Assembly: GCA_948099385.1 (NCBI GenBank)
Contig: CANUEZ040000020.1
Coordinates: 682,001-746,000 of the forward strand
Origin: Fasciola hepatica
Lineage: Eukaryota > Platyhelminthes > Trematoda > Plagiorchiida > Fasciolidae
Direction of reading: 5' to 3'
DNA length: 64,000 nucleotides
A model generated the notes under the pieces. That model was not told the origin of the DNA, did not search any database, and saw only the letters and a program-made list of their open reading frames with translations. Within the stretch, counting starts at the first letter, position 1; each line of letters begins with the position of its first letter. Of the stretch, positions 54,990 to 64,000 are shown one piece after another. The translations under genes were made by a program, and so were the position numbers.

Positions 54990-56759
54990 CCTGATACCAA
55001 GCAGAACTAGCGGTAACGTTTCGTACCAGTCGGGGCTCTCGTGTGCTCTAAGAGCCGCTTTGAGTTGGCGATGAAAACGTTCGACTAAACCATTCGATGC
55101 CGGATGGTACGCGGTCGTGCGAATGCGTTCCGTACCCAGCATGTGAGTTAATGAAGAGAATAGATCGGACTCAAATTGTTGCCCTCGATCGGTAGTGATT
55201 GTGGAAGGGCAACCATATGAAGCTATCCATCGTTCGATCAGATGTCGAGCCACTGATTCGGCCGTGACGATAGAGATGGGAATAGCCTCGGGCCACCTCG
55301 TAAATCTATCGATGCACGTTAGTAAATAGGTATACCCGTGTGATGGGGTCAATGGACCCACAATGTCTACGTGGATATGATCGAAGCGAGCATCAGGCGT
55401 AGCAAAAGTACCGATAGGCGAAGCTACGTGCCTATGCACTTTAGATCGTTGACATTGTAGACACTGTTTTGCCCACATACGAACATCTTTATTCATGGAC
55501 GGCCAGACGTATCGTGCAGCTACTAATCGGAGACTGGCTGCGATGCCCGGATGTGAGAGTTCATGAAGGGTGTCGAACACGAGACGTCGATATGTAAAGG
55601 GTACGGCTGGTTGAGGTATGCCAGTAGACATGCCGCAGAGTATAGTCCCAGCACTGGTGGCCAGAGGTACGGACTGACACTGTAGCGACGATGACTGAGC
55701 AGCTTCCGTACATGAAGAATCCAGTGCCTGTGCTGCAGCCATGGCAGGGATGTCGAAAACCGGAGATTTAATTGCATCAAGCGAAATACGCGACAAAGCA
55801 TCTGCAACGTAGTTCGACTCACCTTTAACGTGTCGTAGGTCAGTCGTGAACTGAGAAGTATAGTCTAAATGTCTGACTTCTCGTGGAGAGTAACGGTCAG
55901 ACTTAGCATGGAATGCATACGTCAAAGGCTTATGGTCTGTGAAGAGGATGAAATATTGACCCTCGATTGCATAGCGCAACTGCTTAGAGGCATTATACGC
56001 CGACAGAAGTTCGCGACCAAAAGCACCATATTTGGTTTCCGTGGGATTGAGGCGTCGAGAGAGAAATTCTAATGGCTGCCAGATCCCAGAAGCGGACTGT
56101 TGCAGGACCGCTCCGATGGCAAAGTCGGATTCATCCACCACTACGCTTAGCGTGGCGGACGGAACTGGGTGCATTAGGAGCGTGGTCTGAGCTAATGCCG
56201 TTTTAACTTTCGAGAACGCTACTCGTGCGGCATCCGCAAGCGACAACCTACTTGGATTGCCGCGATGTAGGTCAGTTAATGGAAGCAAACGTTCAGCAGC
56301 ATGGGGTATGAAACGACGATAAAAGTTGACTAACCCCAAAAGTGCCTTGAGCATCTTGATTGAGGGTGGTGCAGTGTAATCTAGAACAGCGCGCACTTTA
56401 TCCTCGCAAGGCCTAATACCCTCTCGAGTGATCTCGTGGCCGAGGACCACAAGTTCCGGCTTGCCAAGTTCACATTTAGCAGGATTGACTACTATTCGAT
56501 GTTCGGACAAACGTTGAAATAGTAGCACCAAATGCTGGAAATGTTCATCTAGGCTCGACGATGCGATTAGCAAGTCATCGATATAGAAGTGAACAAATTC
56601 CAAGTCTCGCGTAATGCTATCTATAAACCTCTGGAATATCTGAGCAGCATTTCGCAAACCAAAAGGCAAGCTTAGGAACTCAAACAAACCCATAGGAGTC
56701 GTGACAGCGGTTTTCTCGACATCTTCAGCGGCAACTGGGATCTGGTGATAGTCTCGCAC
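54990..56759 (-). CDS. pol: Gypsy-3 RT, RNase H and integrase
   Basis: The longest frame in the window (685 codons as an open frame, 56759-54702; the last part is out of register). RT: DYHQIPVAAEDVEKTAVTTP, FLSLPFGLRNAAQIFQRFID and active site FYIDDLLIASSS (residues about 58-69), both Asp present. RNase H: LSVVVDESDFAIGAVLQQ, FLSRRLNPTETKYGAFGREL, FILFTDHKPLTYAF. Integrase: HELSHPGIAASLRLVAARYV with CLQCQRSK (HHCC finger), FDHIHVDIVGPLTPSHGYTY (Asp1), ITTDRGQQFESDLF (Asp2), AYHPASNGLVERFHRQLKAA (Glu). All three catalytic acids are kept. Near residue 590 (about 54990) the frame shifts, so the natural C-terminus is in the next feature. Confidence 0.95.
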
Positions 56760-56769
56760 TACATCGATC

Positions 56770-57150
56770 TTAGAAAATACATTCTTGCCGTGAAGTGATG
56801 TCGTGTATGTGGGGTATCGGATAACTATCGTGACGGGTAACCGAATTTAGTGCGCGATGGTCACCACGTGGTTGCCAGCTAATGCCATCTTTCTTAAGAA
56901 CCATGAGCAGAGGTGAGGCCCATGGACTGTGGGAAGGACGAACAATACCTTTAGAAAGTAAAGTGTCAAACTCACTTTCTGCGGATGCCAGCTTGCAGGG
57001 TGGCAGTGGGCGAGGTCTTGCAGTGACTGGTGGTCCTTTAGTGACAACGTGGTGTGCCACATGATCGGTCACTGTCTCTATCTCTTCAAATGGTTTAGTC
57101 AGTATGAGGAACTTAATAAACAAAGACTGAAAATAGTGCGGAATGTTAAA
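56770..57150 (-). pseudogene. pol: Gypsy-3 RT N-terminal part
   Basis: KPFEEIETVTDHVAHHVVTK (about 57100-57040) and PPVTARPRPLPPCKL, FDTLLSKGIVRPSHSPWASP (about 56980-56920) and HRALNSVTRHDSYPIPHIHD (about 56850-56790) are the opening RT blocks of CsRn1-type gypsy elements. The open frame begins at 57252. A frameshift near 56765 separates it from the long frame that follows. Confidence 0.85.
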
Positions 57151-57259
57151 AAACAATCCTGTGATTCGGTGTGCATTTGTTCGAGCGGCGAGACCCGGGC
57201 TTAAAAGCAACCGCATACAAAGTGAGATTTGTGTCGAGCTGCATCTTATCATCTGACAT
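57144..57259 (-). pseudogene. gag: Gypsy-3 gag stub
   Basis: An ATG at 57259-57257, the first after the leader, opens a frame starting MSDDKMQLDTNLTLYAVAFK and stopping after about 37 codons. Position and composition suit a Gag N-terminus. It is followed at once by RT-side text, so the rest of Gag and the protease have been deleted. Product, if any, would be a short peptide. Confidence 0.5.
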
Positions 57260-57372
57260 GGTTACGCTGCGATAATATGTCGTAAAAAATATTTATCGTG
57301 CAACAAAACGAGGGCGTGAAACAGCGAAAAATCACAGACTCACTGGGCTGGCGAATAATCCAAGAGGTTCTG

Positions 57373-57390
57373 GAAGTTTCGGGCTCACCA
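57373..57390 (-). promoter_or_regulatory. Gypsy-3 primer-binding site
   Basis: Minus strand reads TGGTGAGCCCGAAACTTC immediately after the LTR. TGG complementary to a tRNA CCA end in this position is the normal start signal for minus-strand DNA synthesis. I cannot assign the tRNA by eye. Confidence 0.65.
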
Positions 57391-57815
57391 ATATAGGGGA
57401 AGTTCGAGAGCGGCTGGTGAACGTGTCTCCTATTGGGTCTAGCAGCGAAATACCAACGATATCCCCCCTATCGGACGAATAGAGAAGACGCGAGTCGGTT
57501 TACAGATGCAAGGTGTATTCTATATATCGTGGCACCGAAACAGTACTGACACGAGAGGTACACAGAGCGGAAAACGAAACGAAACGCGACGGCTACGCAG
57601 AAAGCGAACCGCGGGCGTGCACAATCGGCGAACGACCGAAAGTGGGATTTAAAACGAGGTCGACGGAAACCTCGGAAAAGTCAGTCCGGCAAAACGTACA
57701 CAACCGGAGAACACAATGAGGTCGATGTCAAACGTCAGGAAAGATCGTGGAGAAAAAAGATCCAAAATGGTGTCCGGAAAAATGTCTTTTTCCTTAAACG
57801 ATCGAGGTCACTACA
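57391..57815 (-). repeat. Gypsy-3 5' LTR
   Basis: On the minus strand it begins TGTAGTGACCTCGATCG and ends CCCCTATAT directly before the primer-binding site. 355 bp (57402-57756) are identical to 53296-53650 of the other LTR, whereas the outer 60 bp carry about ten differences. Small plus-strand frames inside both LTRs (57513-57719, 53407-53613) are shadows. Confidence 0.9.
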
Positions 57816-58529
57816 CAGTTATCAACGGAAGCACGTGCAACGGCTGTGACAGTCAACACATCTGAGCGGTAACAGCCTTGCGCAACCCTTATGTACCACG
57901 AAGTGGCTAACTTAAACAAAAGTCGCCGCAAAATTAGGAACACCATTCTTTCTTTCTGCGAAAACGACTTCATCGGCTCGAACAATTTTCTTCAGTATCC
58001 TCGAATGACGCCAATTTGGCCGTCTTTAAGGCTGGACCCTAAGACACTATCTGGTGAAGGCAGGTCAAATAATTGCTTTTTGCCCCTGGAGCTGACAATG
58101 CAGCAGCTACACGGCTAATAAATGCGGGCGTAATTTGAGAAAAGAAAATATCAGATATAGGGGAGAATCCATCGGCTCAACAGGCTTCTCAGGCTTCGTG
58201 TATTGATCATTACACGTGGGCCGATGCACTTGGAAATCCAAATCAAATGGCACCTGGGTCTCCATCGGAATTTTATCAGGATTCCGCCGGGATGCCTTGA
58301 CTTATGATTGGGATGTAAAACACACTATGCTTGGGCCCAAGCCGGATGGCAGTTGCTCAACAAAGGGACAACCCAATTTTCGGAATGCCTTAAAACTCCT
58401 CCCTAATTTCGCCGATATTCCCGGACTAACCTCATTGGATATGGGGAAAGAATCTATTGCGGTTTCCATACTTTCCGTATTATGCAGCATGAAAAAAACT
58501 TGAGAAAGTACATAAATAAAGCCGTATTA
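57816..58529. other. No recognisable gene
   Basis: Short plus frames at 57891-58118 and 58216-58503 without known motifs. It lies between the Gypsy-3 5' LTR and LINE-7 and could be the LINE-7 5' UTR in part. Confidence 0.5.
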
Positions 58530-58729
58530 GTAGTTCAATGGTGAAACTTTCAAAATTTAATCCAGAGAACCTCCCGCTTGTTCCTCTCATCCACAAACAA
58601 AGAGCAACTTCTGCAAGATATCTGCGCTACACCGGGTGTCCGCCGTTGTGCTTCGTGGATAAATATTTTTCTATGGTATTTGTGGCTTCTCAGCGGATTT
58701 ATAAAAAATATAAGGTTAAAAACCTCTGA

Positions 58730-59510
58730 GGATCAATGTGCGTGTTCGGTTTGCAGGAAAAATATTGGCCTTCGGGTCGAAGCCCTGGTGTGTGATTATT
58801 GTGAGGGGTAGATTCACCTTGAGTGCACAAAAATCGATAAGGACAAATATAAGTGGCTGACTTCTTGCAGATCTCCATTCCGTAAATTCTGTGCACAGAC
58901 TGTACCACCGCAAGTAAAAGAAGAAGAATCTGTTGGAGTGGCTAACCTGGCACCCGCGGCACCGTGGGCAACGAGCCCCAGGTCCTACGCCGAAGTCGCT
59001 TCGGGCGCTACAAACAGCCCATCGACTGCAGTGAAAAAGCAGCGTGGTTACCGACAAAGCTGCAGTACCTATAAGTTCGGAAGACAATACTTCTGTTTCG
59101 AAGGTGTCGAATGCAGCCGGCGGAGATACAGGCCCCGGTACAGGGCAGACGGAAACCACGGGTCAGTGGACAACGGTAAAGTCACGTCAACGGACGGCGC
59201 CGCCTTCAAGGACCCTATGCTTCCTAGTCGTGAATCTGCCGGAATCACCCGACTCGGCGTCACATAGTAGCTACTAATCTAGATTAGATCACGCCGTGTC
59301 TCTTCTACGGGACATATTCGCCAAGATATTCTCCACAAATGAGGAAAACCTGGCAAATAATGTGAAGATCAAAGCCGTTTTTCGCCCGCTCAAGGTGGTC
59401 ATGGGATCCGATGAGGATCGCCGCTGGGTGCTACAGCGGTCCTACAGACTAAAAGGAGAAAAATAGCGACTCCTTCGAAATCTCGACCCCGAGGAAAGAG
59501 AGAGGCTCCG
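58730..59510 (+). pseudogene. LINE-7 ORF1 with PHD-like zinc finger
   Basis: CACSVCRKNIGLRVEALVCD then YCEG*IHLECTKIDKDKYKW (58736-58855) gives C-x2-C...C-x2-C...H-x2-C spacing of a PHD finger, with one stop where Trp is expected. After a proline/serine linker the text changes frame. It then shows TLCFLVVNLPESPDSASHSS (about 59214-59273) and LRDIFAKIFSTNEENLANNV, then VVMGSDEDRRWVLQRSYRLK (about 59396-59455), an RRM-like RNA-binding part of LINE ORF1. It ends NLDPEERERLRLASRELYER. PHD fingers occur in ORF1 of some CR1/L2-type LINEs; the role is not well known. Confidence 0.7.
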
Positions 59511-59699
59511 GTTGGCGTCGAGAGAGCTCTACGAACGCCAGGCAAGTGGGGAAACGTCTTTTTATCCGGGATTTTCGTGCTCAGCGGAAGAGTCTTCAAC
59601 TGAGATGGGAACCGTTCACTCTCAACAGCATCACCAACCAGGCAGCCCCGGTTGTGGAGAGGCAATGAGGGTCCGCGCGGAGAGGGAAGACAGAAGAGG

Positions 59700-60495
59700 G
59701 CAAGCACTTATCATGTCGTCTAATGTCAGGAGTCTGTTGAATAAGCGATATGAGCTCGAGGCATGAGTGGTTCGCCAATCGCCAACACTACACTACCGTG
59801 CTGATAGGAGCCAAGCTCGGGGAGAAGGAGGCGTGGCAATGTACATCCGAGCCGACGTCCCTTCGCTACAATTGGATCACCTGATAGAGCCGAAGGGCTT
59901 TGAAGAATCTCTTTGGTGTCACGTGAAGTTGACACCCAGTAGATTTGAGTCTGTCGGAGTCATTTGTCGGTCCCCAAAAGCAGATCTTTGGGAAATACTG
60001 ACTGGCGTACGACGCTGGGCTGGCGATGGTCACTGTCTGATTTTGGATAACTTCAACTCGCCAAATGTGGACTGGGAGAATCTACGGTGCAATGCAGGAA
60101 CGGGTTTATTTTCCCGCGAGTTCCTTTCAACGGTGCTGGAGCTTTCTCTGTACCAACACGTCAGAAGACCGAACCGAACCCAGGATCAACAAACGTCTAT
60201 CCTAGATCTAATGATATCTCCAAGACGTTCCGATGTTGGTCAGATTGAGCATCTACCTTCACTAGGGTGCACTGACCATGCGGTATTGACCATAAGTTGG
60301 AAGAGAGGAGCGACGTTTGTTCTCAGACAACAGGGTGGACTCACCGTCTGGCGAATGCCGTTCCAACAAGTCAGGGAGGCCGCATCCTCAGTGATATGGT
60401 GCCCGCCAGGACCGCACGAAATAGACAAGGCTTGGGGAGTAATTCGTGATGAAATCCTTCAATTATGCCAAACTTTTGCTCCACCATCCAGATAG
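59700..60495 (+). pseudogene. LINE-7 endonuclease
   Basis: SSNVRSLLNKRYELEA at 59718-59765 is the first endonuclease block, cut by a stop. GGVAMYIRADVPSL is at 59830-59871, so roughly 60-80 residues carrying the catalytic TET block have been lost between them. Then LILDNFNSPNVDWENL (60039-60086) corresponds to the LGDFN block with the catalytic Asp changed to Asn, and LGCTDHAVLTISW (60265-60303) to SDHA. The main frame 59767-60495 is 242 codons. The enzyme would be inactive. Confidence 0.85.
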
Positions 60496-61509
60496 CGGCC
60501 GCATGCAAAAGGCCCAGCTTGGTTTGACTCACAACTTAGGTGTCTTTTGAAGCGTCGGAATCAAGCATGGAAACAATGTCACGCGACTAGATAAGGGTTT
60601 GACCGACACCGCACCATCCGAAATCAGTGTACCCAACTGAAGCAAGAAGAGCGACGTATCTTCGAAGAGACGTTAGCAATGGGCTCGTTTCGTGCACCTA
60701 AACGCCTTTTCGCATATCTGCGACTTAGGACGCGAGCCATAACTGCAATCCCAGCCCCAAAGGACGGACACTCGCTGGGAGTTACAGATGAACACAGGGC
60801 AGAGATACTGGCGAGGTGCTATTTGCCAGTCTATGATACTGAACAGAGGTACAATCACACCTCACACATCGCAGTGGATGCCCCTCAAATGTCGTGCCAA
60901 GAAATCACCGAGGAAGAAGTGGCGGCAACCATGCGCACCATCTAAGTTAACCAGTCCCCGGGACCTGATAGTGTGCATCCTTAAGTGGTAAATAAGCTGG
61001 TCGATGTGTTAACGCAATCGGTCACACGATTGTTCAACGCGTCATTAGCAGCGGGAAAGCTCCCCCAAGAATGGAAGAAAGCGGTCGTCGTGCCACTATA
61101 CAAAGGTGAGGCGAAGGCCGAGGCTGTCAACTATAAACCTGTTAGTTTAACACCGGTGATAGGGAAGGTTATGGAGCGCCTGCTGGCAACGCGAATCCGG
61201 GAACATATTGGGGTGTACGACCTACTATGCCGACAACAACATGGTTTTTGGAAAAGTAGGTCGTGCCTGACAAACTTGGTAATAGCACGAGAACGCTGGA
61301 CGATGGCCAAGGCCGAAGGACACCCTACGGACGTAATCTTCGTGGATTTTAGCAAAGCTCTTGACAAAGTCTCGCATAACACTCTATTAGGTAAGTTTAA
61401 GGCTCTTGGTGTTGTAGGTCCCTTGTTTCTTTGGACAGAGGACTTTCTAAAAGGTAGAGCCTTTGCTGTACGAGTAGCAGTCACTGTCAACTTAGCAAGT
61501 GGCTACTAG
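60496..61509 (+). pseudogene. LINE-7 reverse transcriptase, N-terminal half
   Basis: Begins in the connector (WFDSQLRCLLKRRNQAWKQC at about 60520) with stops at 60495, near 60593, 60945 and 60984. From 60985 the frame is open for 174 codons: KLPQEWKKAVVVPLYKGEAK, YKPVSLTPVIGKVMERLLAT, RQQHGFWKSRSCLTNLVIAR and FVDFSKALDKVSHNTLLGKF (about 61340-61399), the first catalytic Asp block. It ends SGY and two stops where the QGSVLGP block should be, with a short deletion. Confidence 0.85.
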
Positions 61510-61511
61510 TA

Positions 61512-62408
61512 GTGTTACACAAAGATCCGCTCCTCTTCCTGGCCTGTATCAATGATCTACCGCCAGTTTTTCAATCGCCGTGTCTCATCTACGCAGACGA
61601 CCTTAAGATCTGGCGCACGATTACATTAAATGCAGATGAGCTCGTTCTTCAGGAGGACATCGAAGCCCTTGAAAGATGGTCAGATCTGTGGTCACTGCCA
61701 GTCAACATCGACAAGTGTGCGCATATGGGAGTAGGAGCACAGTCCAGCAGTGGGATGTACTATATACACGGGGCACCCCTTCGGCGTTCTGTCCGCGAAA
61801 GAGATCTGGGAATGATGGTGGCCTCGTCACTAAAAACGAAACACAACACTGATAGAGTTTGTTCGTCAGCGTGGAGTATCCTCGGGCTGATTACTCGATC
61901 ATTCGGCGATCTCTCACTCAACGCTTTCAAGGTACTGTATGCAACCCATGTAAGCCCCAGGTTGGAATACGGGGGGCCAGCGGTTTTCCGTTGTACGTTG
62001 GCAGAAGCGACAAAGTTAGAAAGAATGCAGAAAGACCCAACCCGCCTTATCGGAGGGCTACGCGGGGTCAGCTACGAAGAGCGACTGAAGATTACAGGGC
62101 TGTTTCCAGTGGCCTATAGGAGAGTCCTAGGCGACCTGGTCTTCACCAGGCGTATCGTCAGAGGCGACTTCGGCCCAGATCTACGTGCAGAGCTCCCTCT
62201 TCGCGGACATGACCGTACGAGGGGACACCCGCCAACTCTAAAGAAACTGCAGTCGGTGGGCCTCTCACTGGTGTACCGTCTATCTCGGTGGGGGACCAAT
62301 CTATGGAACTCGCTGCCAGCCGAAGTGGCGGAAGAGCCTAAGGACACATTGTTCAAGCGACTTCTGGATGTATTTCTACAGAGGTGGTGGTGGCAGACTC
62401 ACGTATGA
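61512..62408 (+). CDS. LINE-7 reverse transcriptase, C-terminal half
   Basis: 298 uninterrupted codons. PLLFLACINDLPPVF then CLIYADDLKIW (residues about 25-35) holds the intact YADD active site. WSDLWSLPVNIDKCAHMGVG, RERDLGMMVASSLKTK and SPRLEYGGPAVF follow, then LGDLVFTRRIVRG and a terminal WGTNLWNSLPAEVAEEPKDT block, the usual end of CR1/L2-like RT proteins. The QGS segment just before is shortened (VLHKDPLL), and the frame is shifted from the N-terminal half. A genuine TGA closes it at 62408. Confidence 0.9.
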   Translation: MLHKDPLLFLACINDLPPVFQSPCLIYADDLKIWRTITLNADELVLQEDIEALERWSDLWSLPVNIDKCAHMGVGAQSSSGMYYIHGAPLRRSVRERDLGMMVASSLKTKHNTDRVCSSAWSILGLITRSFGDLSLNAFKVLYATHVSPRLEYGGPAVFRCTLAEATKLERMQKDPTRLIGGLRGVSYEERLKITGLFPVAYRRVLGDLVFTRRIVRGDFGPDLRAELPLRGHDRTRGHPPTLKKLQSVGLSLVYRLSRWGTNLWNSLPAEVAEEPKDTLFKRLLDVFLQRWWWQTHV

Positions 62409-62530
62409 GTCTACATCACTGAGCTGTGGTGAGGAGGCTTACACGGGAGAGATACCCACTGCCTGTATTATGCAGAATGGAGAATGAATGAACAGATCAT
62501 TACTTACGTGCACGCACATGTGGTTTGTGG

Positions 62531-62531
<1 letters not shown>

Positions 62532-62592
<61 letters not shown>
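62532..62592. repeat. (TA)n microsatellite
   Basis: About 30 perfect TA units exactly between the LINE-7 3' UTR and the Gypsy-4 remnant. Frames through it on both strands are artefacts. Confidence 0.98.
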
Positions 62593-62594
<2 letters not shown>

Positions 62595-62599
62595 GTGAT

Positions 62600-63205
62600 G
62601 CGTAAAGTAAAGTGCCCAGACTGTATCGCAACACATATGATCCTCAATGTGTGGCGGAAAATTAGACGGAAAATAATGGTTGTCAAATGTTGAGGCGTTA
62701 CGTTTAACGTTTGGCGAAATCTGGTGATCATTTTCTCAGGAAGCTGGTTTATCTTCGCCAAGGCGCCAGCCGCAGTGAAGTATGTTATGTTGCCAAGGTA
62801 TGCATTTGTTCCCTTCAGGTCCTCGTCATGAATTATCTTGTCAACAATACCTGTTGGGACACCAAAGGGTATGCGATAGATTTTGATATAGGTTGCCGAA
62901 AGCCTCAGGTGCGCTGAACTTCATCTCGTTTTCGTTTATTGGTATTTCTTGATATGCACCCCGTAGATCCAATGTTTTTCATGCCGAGTAGCGGGATGTT
63001 ACTGACATTAGCAACTGTTCTATCAAAGGACAAGCGTCTGGGTTCGTATATCGGTTGATCGTGTGGTCATTTGCCGCTTGTCATTTTCATTCGTGGTTAT
63101 CAAAACTTATTCCCTCAAAGCCAATACAGATGATTCGATGATGCTATCGTTTGAAAGTTTATCGATTTTGATTTGAATGAATTTTCCGTCTGCCATCACG
63201 ACGAG
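62600..63205 (-). pseudogene. pol: Gypsy-4: Ty3/gypsy RT remnant
   Basis: Reading down from 63205: VVMADGKFIQIKIDKLSNDS then IIESSVLALRE, the block before RT. RSTDIRTQT is a decayed Q-T-I-N-R-Y-T block. LDLRGAYQEIPINENEMKFS (about 62965-62905) is the RT block with catalytic Asp, and VPTGIVDKIIHDEDLKGTNA (about 62868-62810) follows. The active site reads AYLGNITYFTA, with Gly where Asp is expected. The sequence is quite unlike Gypsy-3, so this is another gypsy lineage. Nothing outside RT remains. Confidence 0.8.
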
Positions 63206-63837
63206 ACTGTACCTTGACGTGGTGTGATGGCTTGCACGCCTCTATGACCCAAAGAGCTATACAGGATGGCTTCTTTAAGCCGGAGATGCAATCATATCTG
63301 GTAGGTCAATGGGTGGAGGTCAGACAAAGTCCAGTCTCCTGGTCCTCCAGGTTGGGGGTCGATCTGAGCTGGCAACTCAGTCGGCAAAATCAGTGGAAGA
63401 ATAATCGATCCAAGCAAATGGGCTTCCACTTAGCCACCCGCTGCCTTGCGGATAGGTTCTTGTTAGAACTAAAGGCTTTGCTTGAGAACCCTAATCGTTC
63501 TCCTGCTTTGTGGCTGGACAACCTAGCAATACCCGTCCAACATCTCCCATGAACTGCACGAATACAAAGAATTCCATACTGCATCGGTCGTCGCACAGGA
63601 TAATCAGGACCGCGCTGCCCATTGCATCGAGTGGGGTGAGTAGTGATAAGTGGGCTACTGCTCAGAGTTCCATCTCTTTTATTCAACCTTTGTCTTCTGT
63701 CCCCAACCAACTCTCTTTGCCCCCTCTATCCAACTATTATGCTCCCACACGCCCGATACCCGCAACGGTTCATTGTCAAATAGTGTCGGGAATAATCCAC
63801 AGTCGCATAATCCACATTTTCTCAAGCCTCGTCAGCC
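63206..63837. other. No certain gene; probable LINE leader
   Basis: Plus frames at 63214-63552 and 63510-63842 overlap. The second is serine/proline-rich and stops just before endonuclease text in the neighbouring register. It may be the 5' region of the LINE at the window end. Confidence 0.4.
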
Positions 63838-64000
63838 TCTGAATCTCGGCTCCTTTAACGTGCGAACTCTCGTGCAGGCGGGTCAGCAAACGTGCCTAGT
63901 CCTCACAATAGATTCCCTGAAGATTGATGTCTGCTGCTTTAGTGAAACGCGTACACAGGATTCGAGCAGTGTAGTTCAGCTAAATGCTCCTGGCATCTTA
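63838..64000 (+). pseudogene. LINE endonuclease start, cut by the window edge
   Basis: LNLGSFNVRTLVQAGQQTCL then IDSLKIDVCCFSETRTQDSS reads as the first blocks of an APE-type LINE endonuclease (FNVRTL..., then DV...ETR, with the catalytic Glu). The style is that of RTE-like LINEs common in tapeworm gene models. No stop is seen before the window ends, so it may be intact further on. Confidence 0.7.

Larger units (their letters stand above)
53283..57815 (-). mobile_element. Gypsy-3: CsRn1-like Ty3/gypsy element with internal deletion
   Basis: Two LTRs of about 425-437 bp (57391-57815 as 5' LTR and 53283-53719 as 3' LTR, minus orientation) enclose 3.7 kb. A primer-binding site, a Gag start of about 37 codons, RT, RNase H and integrase and a polyprotein tail are present. 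The bulk of gag and the protease, normally 1.2 kb or more, is missing. I see no matching 5 bp flanks (CTCCG on one side, CAGTT on the other), which leaves the integration history unclear. It adjoins MULE-2 on the left. Confidence 0.85.
58530..62531 (+). mobile_element. LINE-7: nearly full-length CR1/L2-like LINE
   Basis: ORF1 with a PHD-like finger, then endonuclease, RT and a C-terminal domain, all plus strand, about 4 kb. It is the best-preserved LINE here: only a handful of frameshifts and stops plus an internal deletion in the endonuclease. The 3' UTR of about 120 bp runs straight into a (TA)n microsatellite at 62532, which may be its tail or a later expansion. Confidence 0.85.

Noticed and set aside
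1..64000. CRISPR array, prokaryotic operon, rRNA genes
   Set aside because: No regularly spaced short repeats with unique spacers, no Shine-Dalgarno-led gene strings and no rRNA-like sequence; the element types are eukaryotic.

Overview
This 64 kb window looks like intergenic, repeat-dense DNA of an animal genome. A flatworm, and within the flatworms a cestode of the diphyllobothriid type, is the best guess. That guess is inference: the mixture of BEL/Pao and CsRn1-like Ty3/gypsy retrotransposons, CR1-like LINEs, a MULE-type transposase and long (TA)n microsatellites suits that group, but no host marker gene is present. I found no convincing host gene, rRNA, tRNA, CRISPR array or operon. Nearly every readable protein fragment belongs to a transposable element (TE), and nearly all are broken by stops or frameshifts.

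Layout. 0.2-1.5 kb: first of three nearly identical copies of repeat R, which carries a 160-codon gag-like reading frame. 3.5 kb: short repeat S. 3.7-8.0 kb: decayed BEL/Pao element BEL-A, which lacks its RT/RNase H core and holds a 350 bp solo LTR. 9.8-11.3 kb: MULE-like transposase remnant 1. 14-17.9 kb: CR1-like LINE-1. 20-20.4 and 24.8-25.3 kb: LINE pieces on either side of BEL-B (minus strand, 20.9-23.75 kb) and a permuted repeat X/Y. 25.3-26.6 kb: second R copy. 27-29 kb: degenerate, weakly periodic DNA. 29.2-30.4 kb: minus-strand LINE-2 with an (ATT)n tail. 30.5-32.4 kb: probable LINE ORF1 remnant.

32.5-38.9 kb: BEL-C, the most complete BEL/Pao element (LTR, Gag, protease, RT, RNase H, integrase, partial 3' LTR). 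It meets a second, diverged BEL element (BEL-D, minus strand, to 41.36 kb) head-on. The two share an identical inverted stretch of about 315 bp in the protease region. BEL-D also carries a copy of the 350 bp solo LTR. 41.4-50.5 kb: fragments of LINEs and Ty3/gypsy elements, the third R copy and the second S copy.

51.6-53.28 kb: MULE remnant 2 (minus strand) with FAR1-like and SWIM zinc-binding regions. It abuts the 3' LTR of Gypsy-3 (53.3-57.8 kb, minus strand), an LTR-bounded element that keeps the first Gag codons and a long RT-RNase H-integrase frame but has lost the rest of gag and the protease. 58.5-62.5 kb: LINE-7 with a PHD-like finger in ORF1 and a long RT frame retaining YADD. 62.6-63.2 kb: Gypsy-4 RT remnant. 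63.84 kb to the end: start of another LINE endonuclease.

The elements do not work together as a pathway. The window is a record of successive, nested insertions. The parts most worth a second look are the BEL-C/BEL-D inverted junction, the paired 350 bp solo LTRs, the R family, the 19-residue repeat array at the end of the Gypsy-3 polyprotein, and the mosaic Gypsy-3 LTRs. I did not find a clearly new biological system. All family assignments come from reading motifs by eye, not from database searches.
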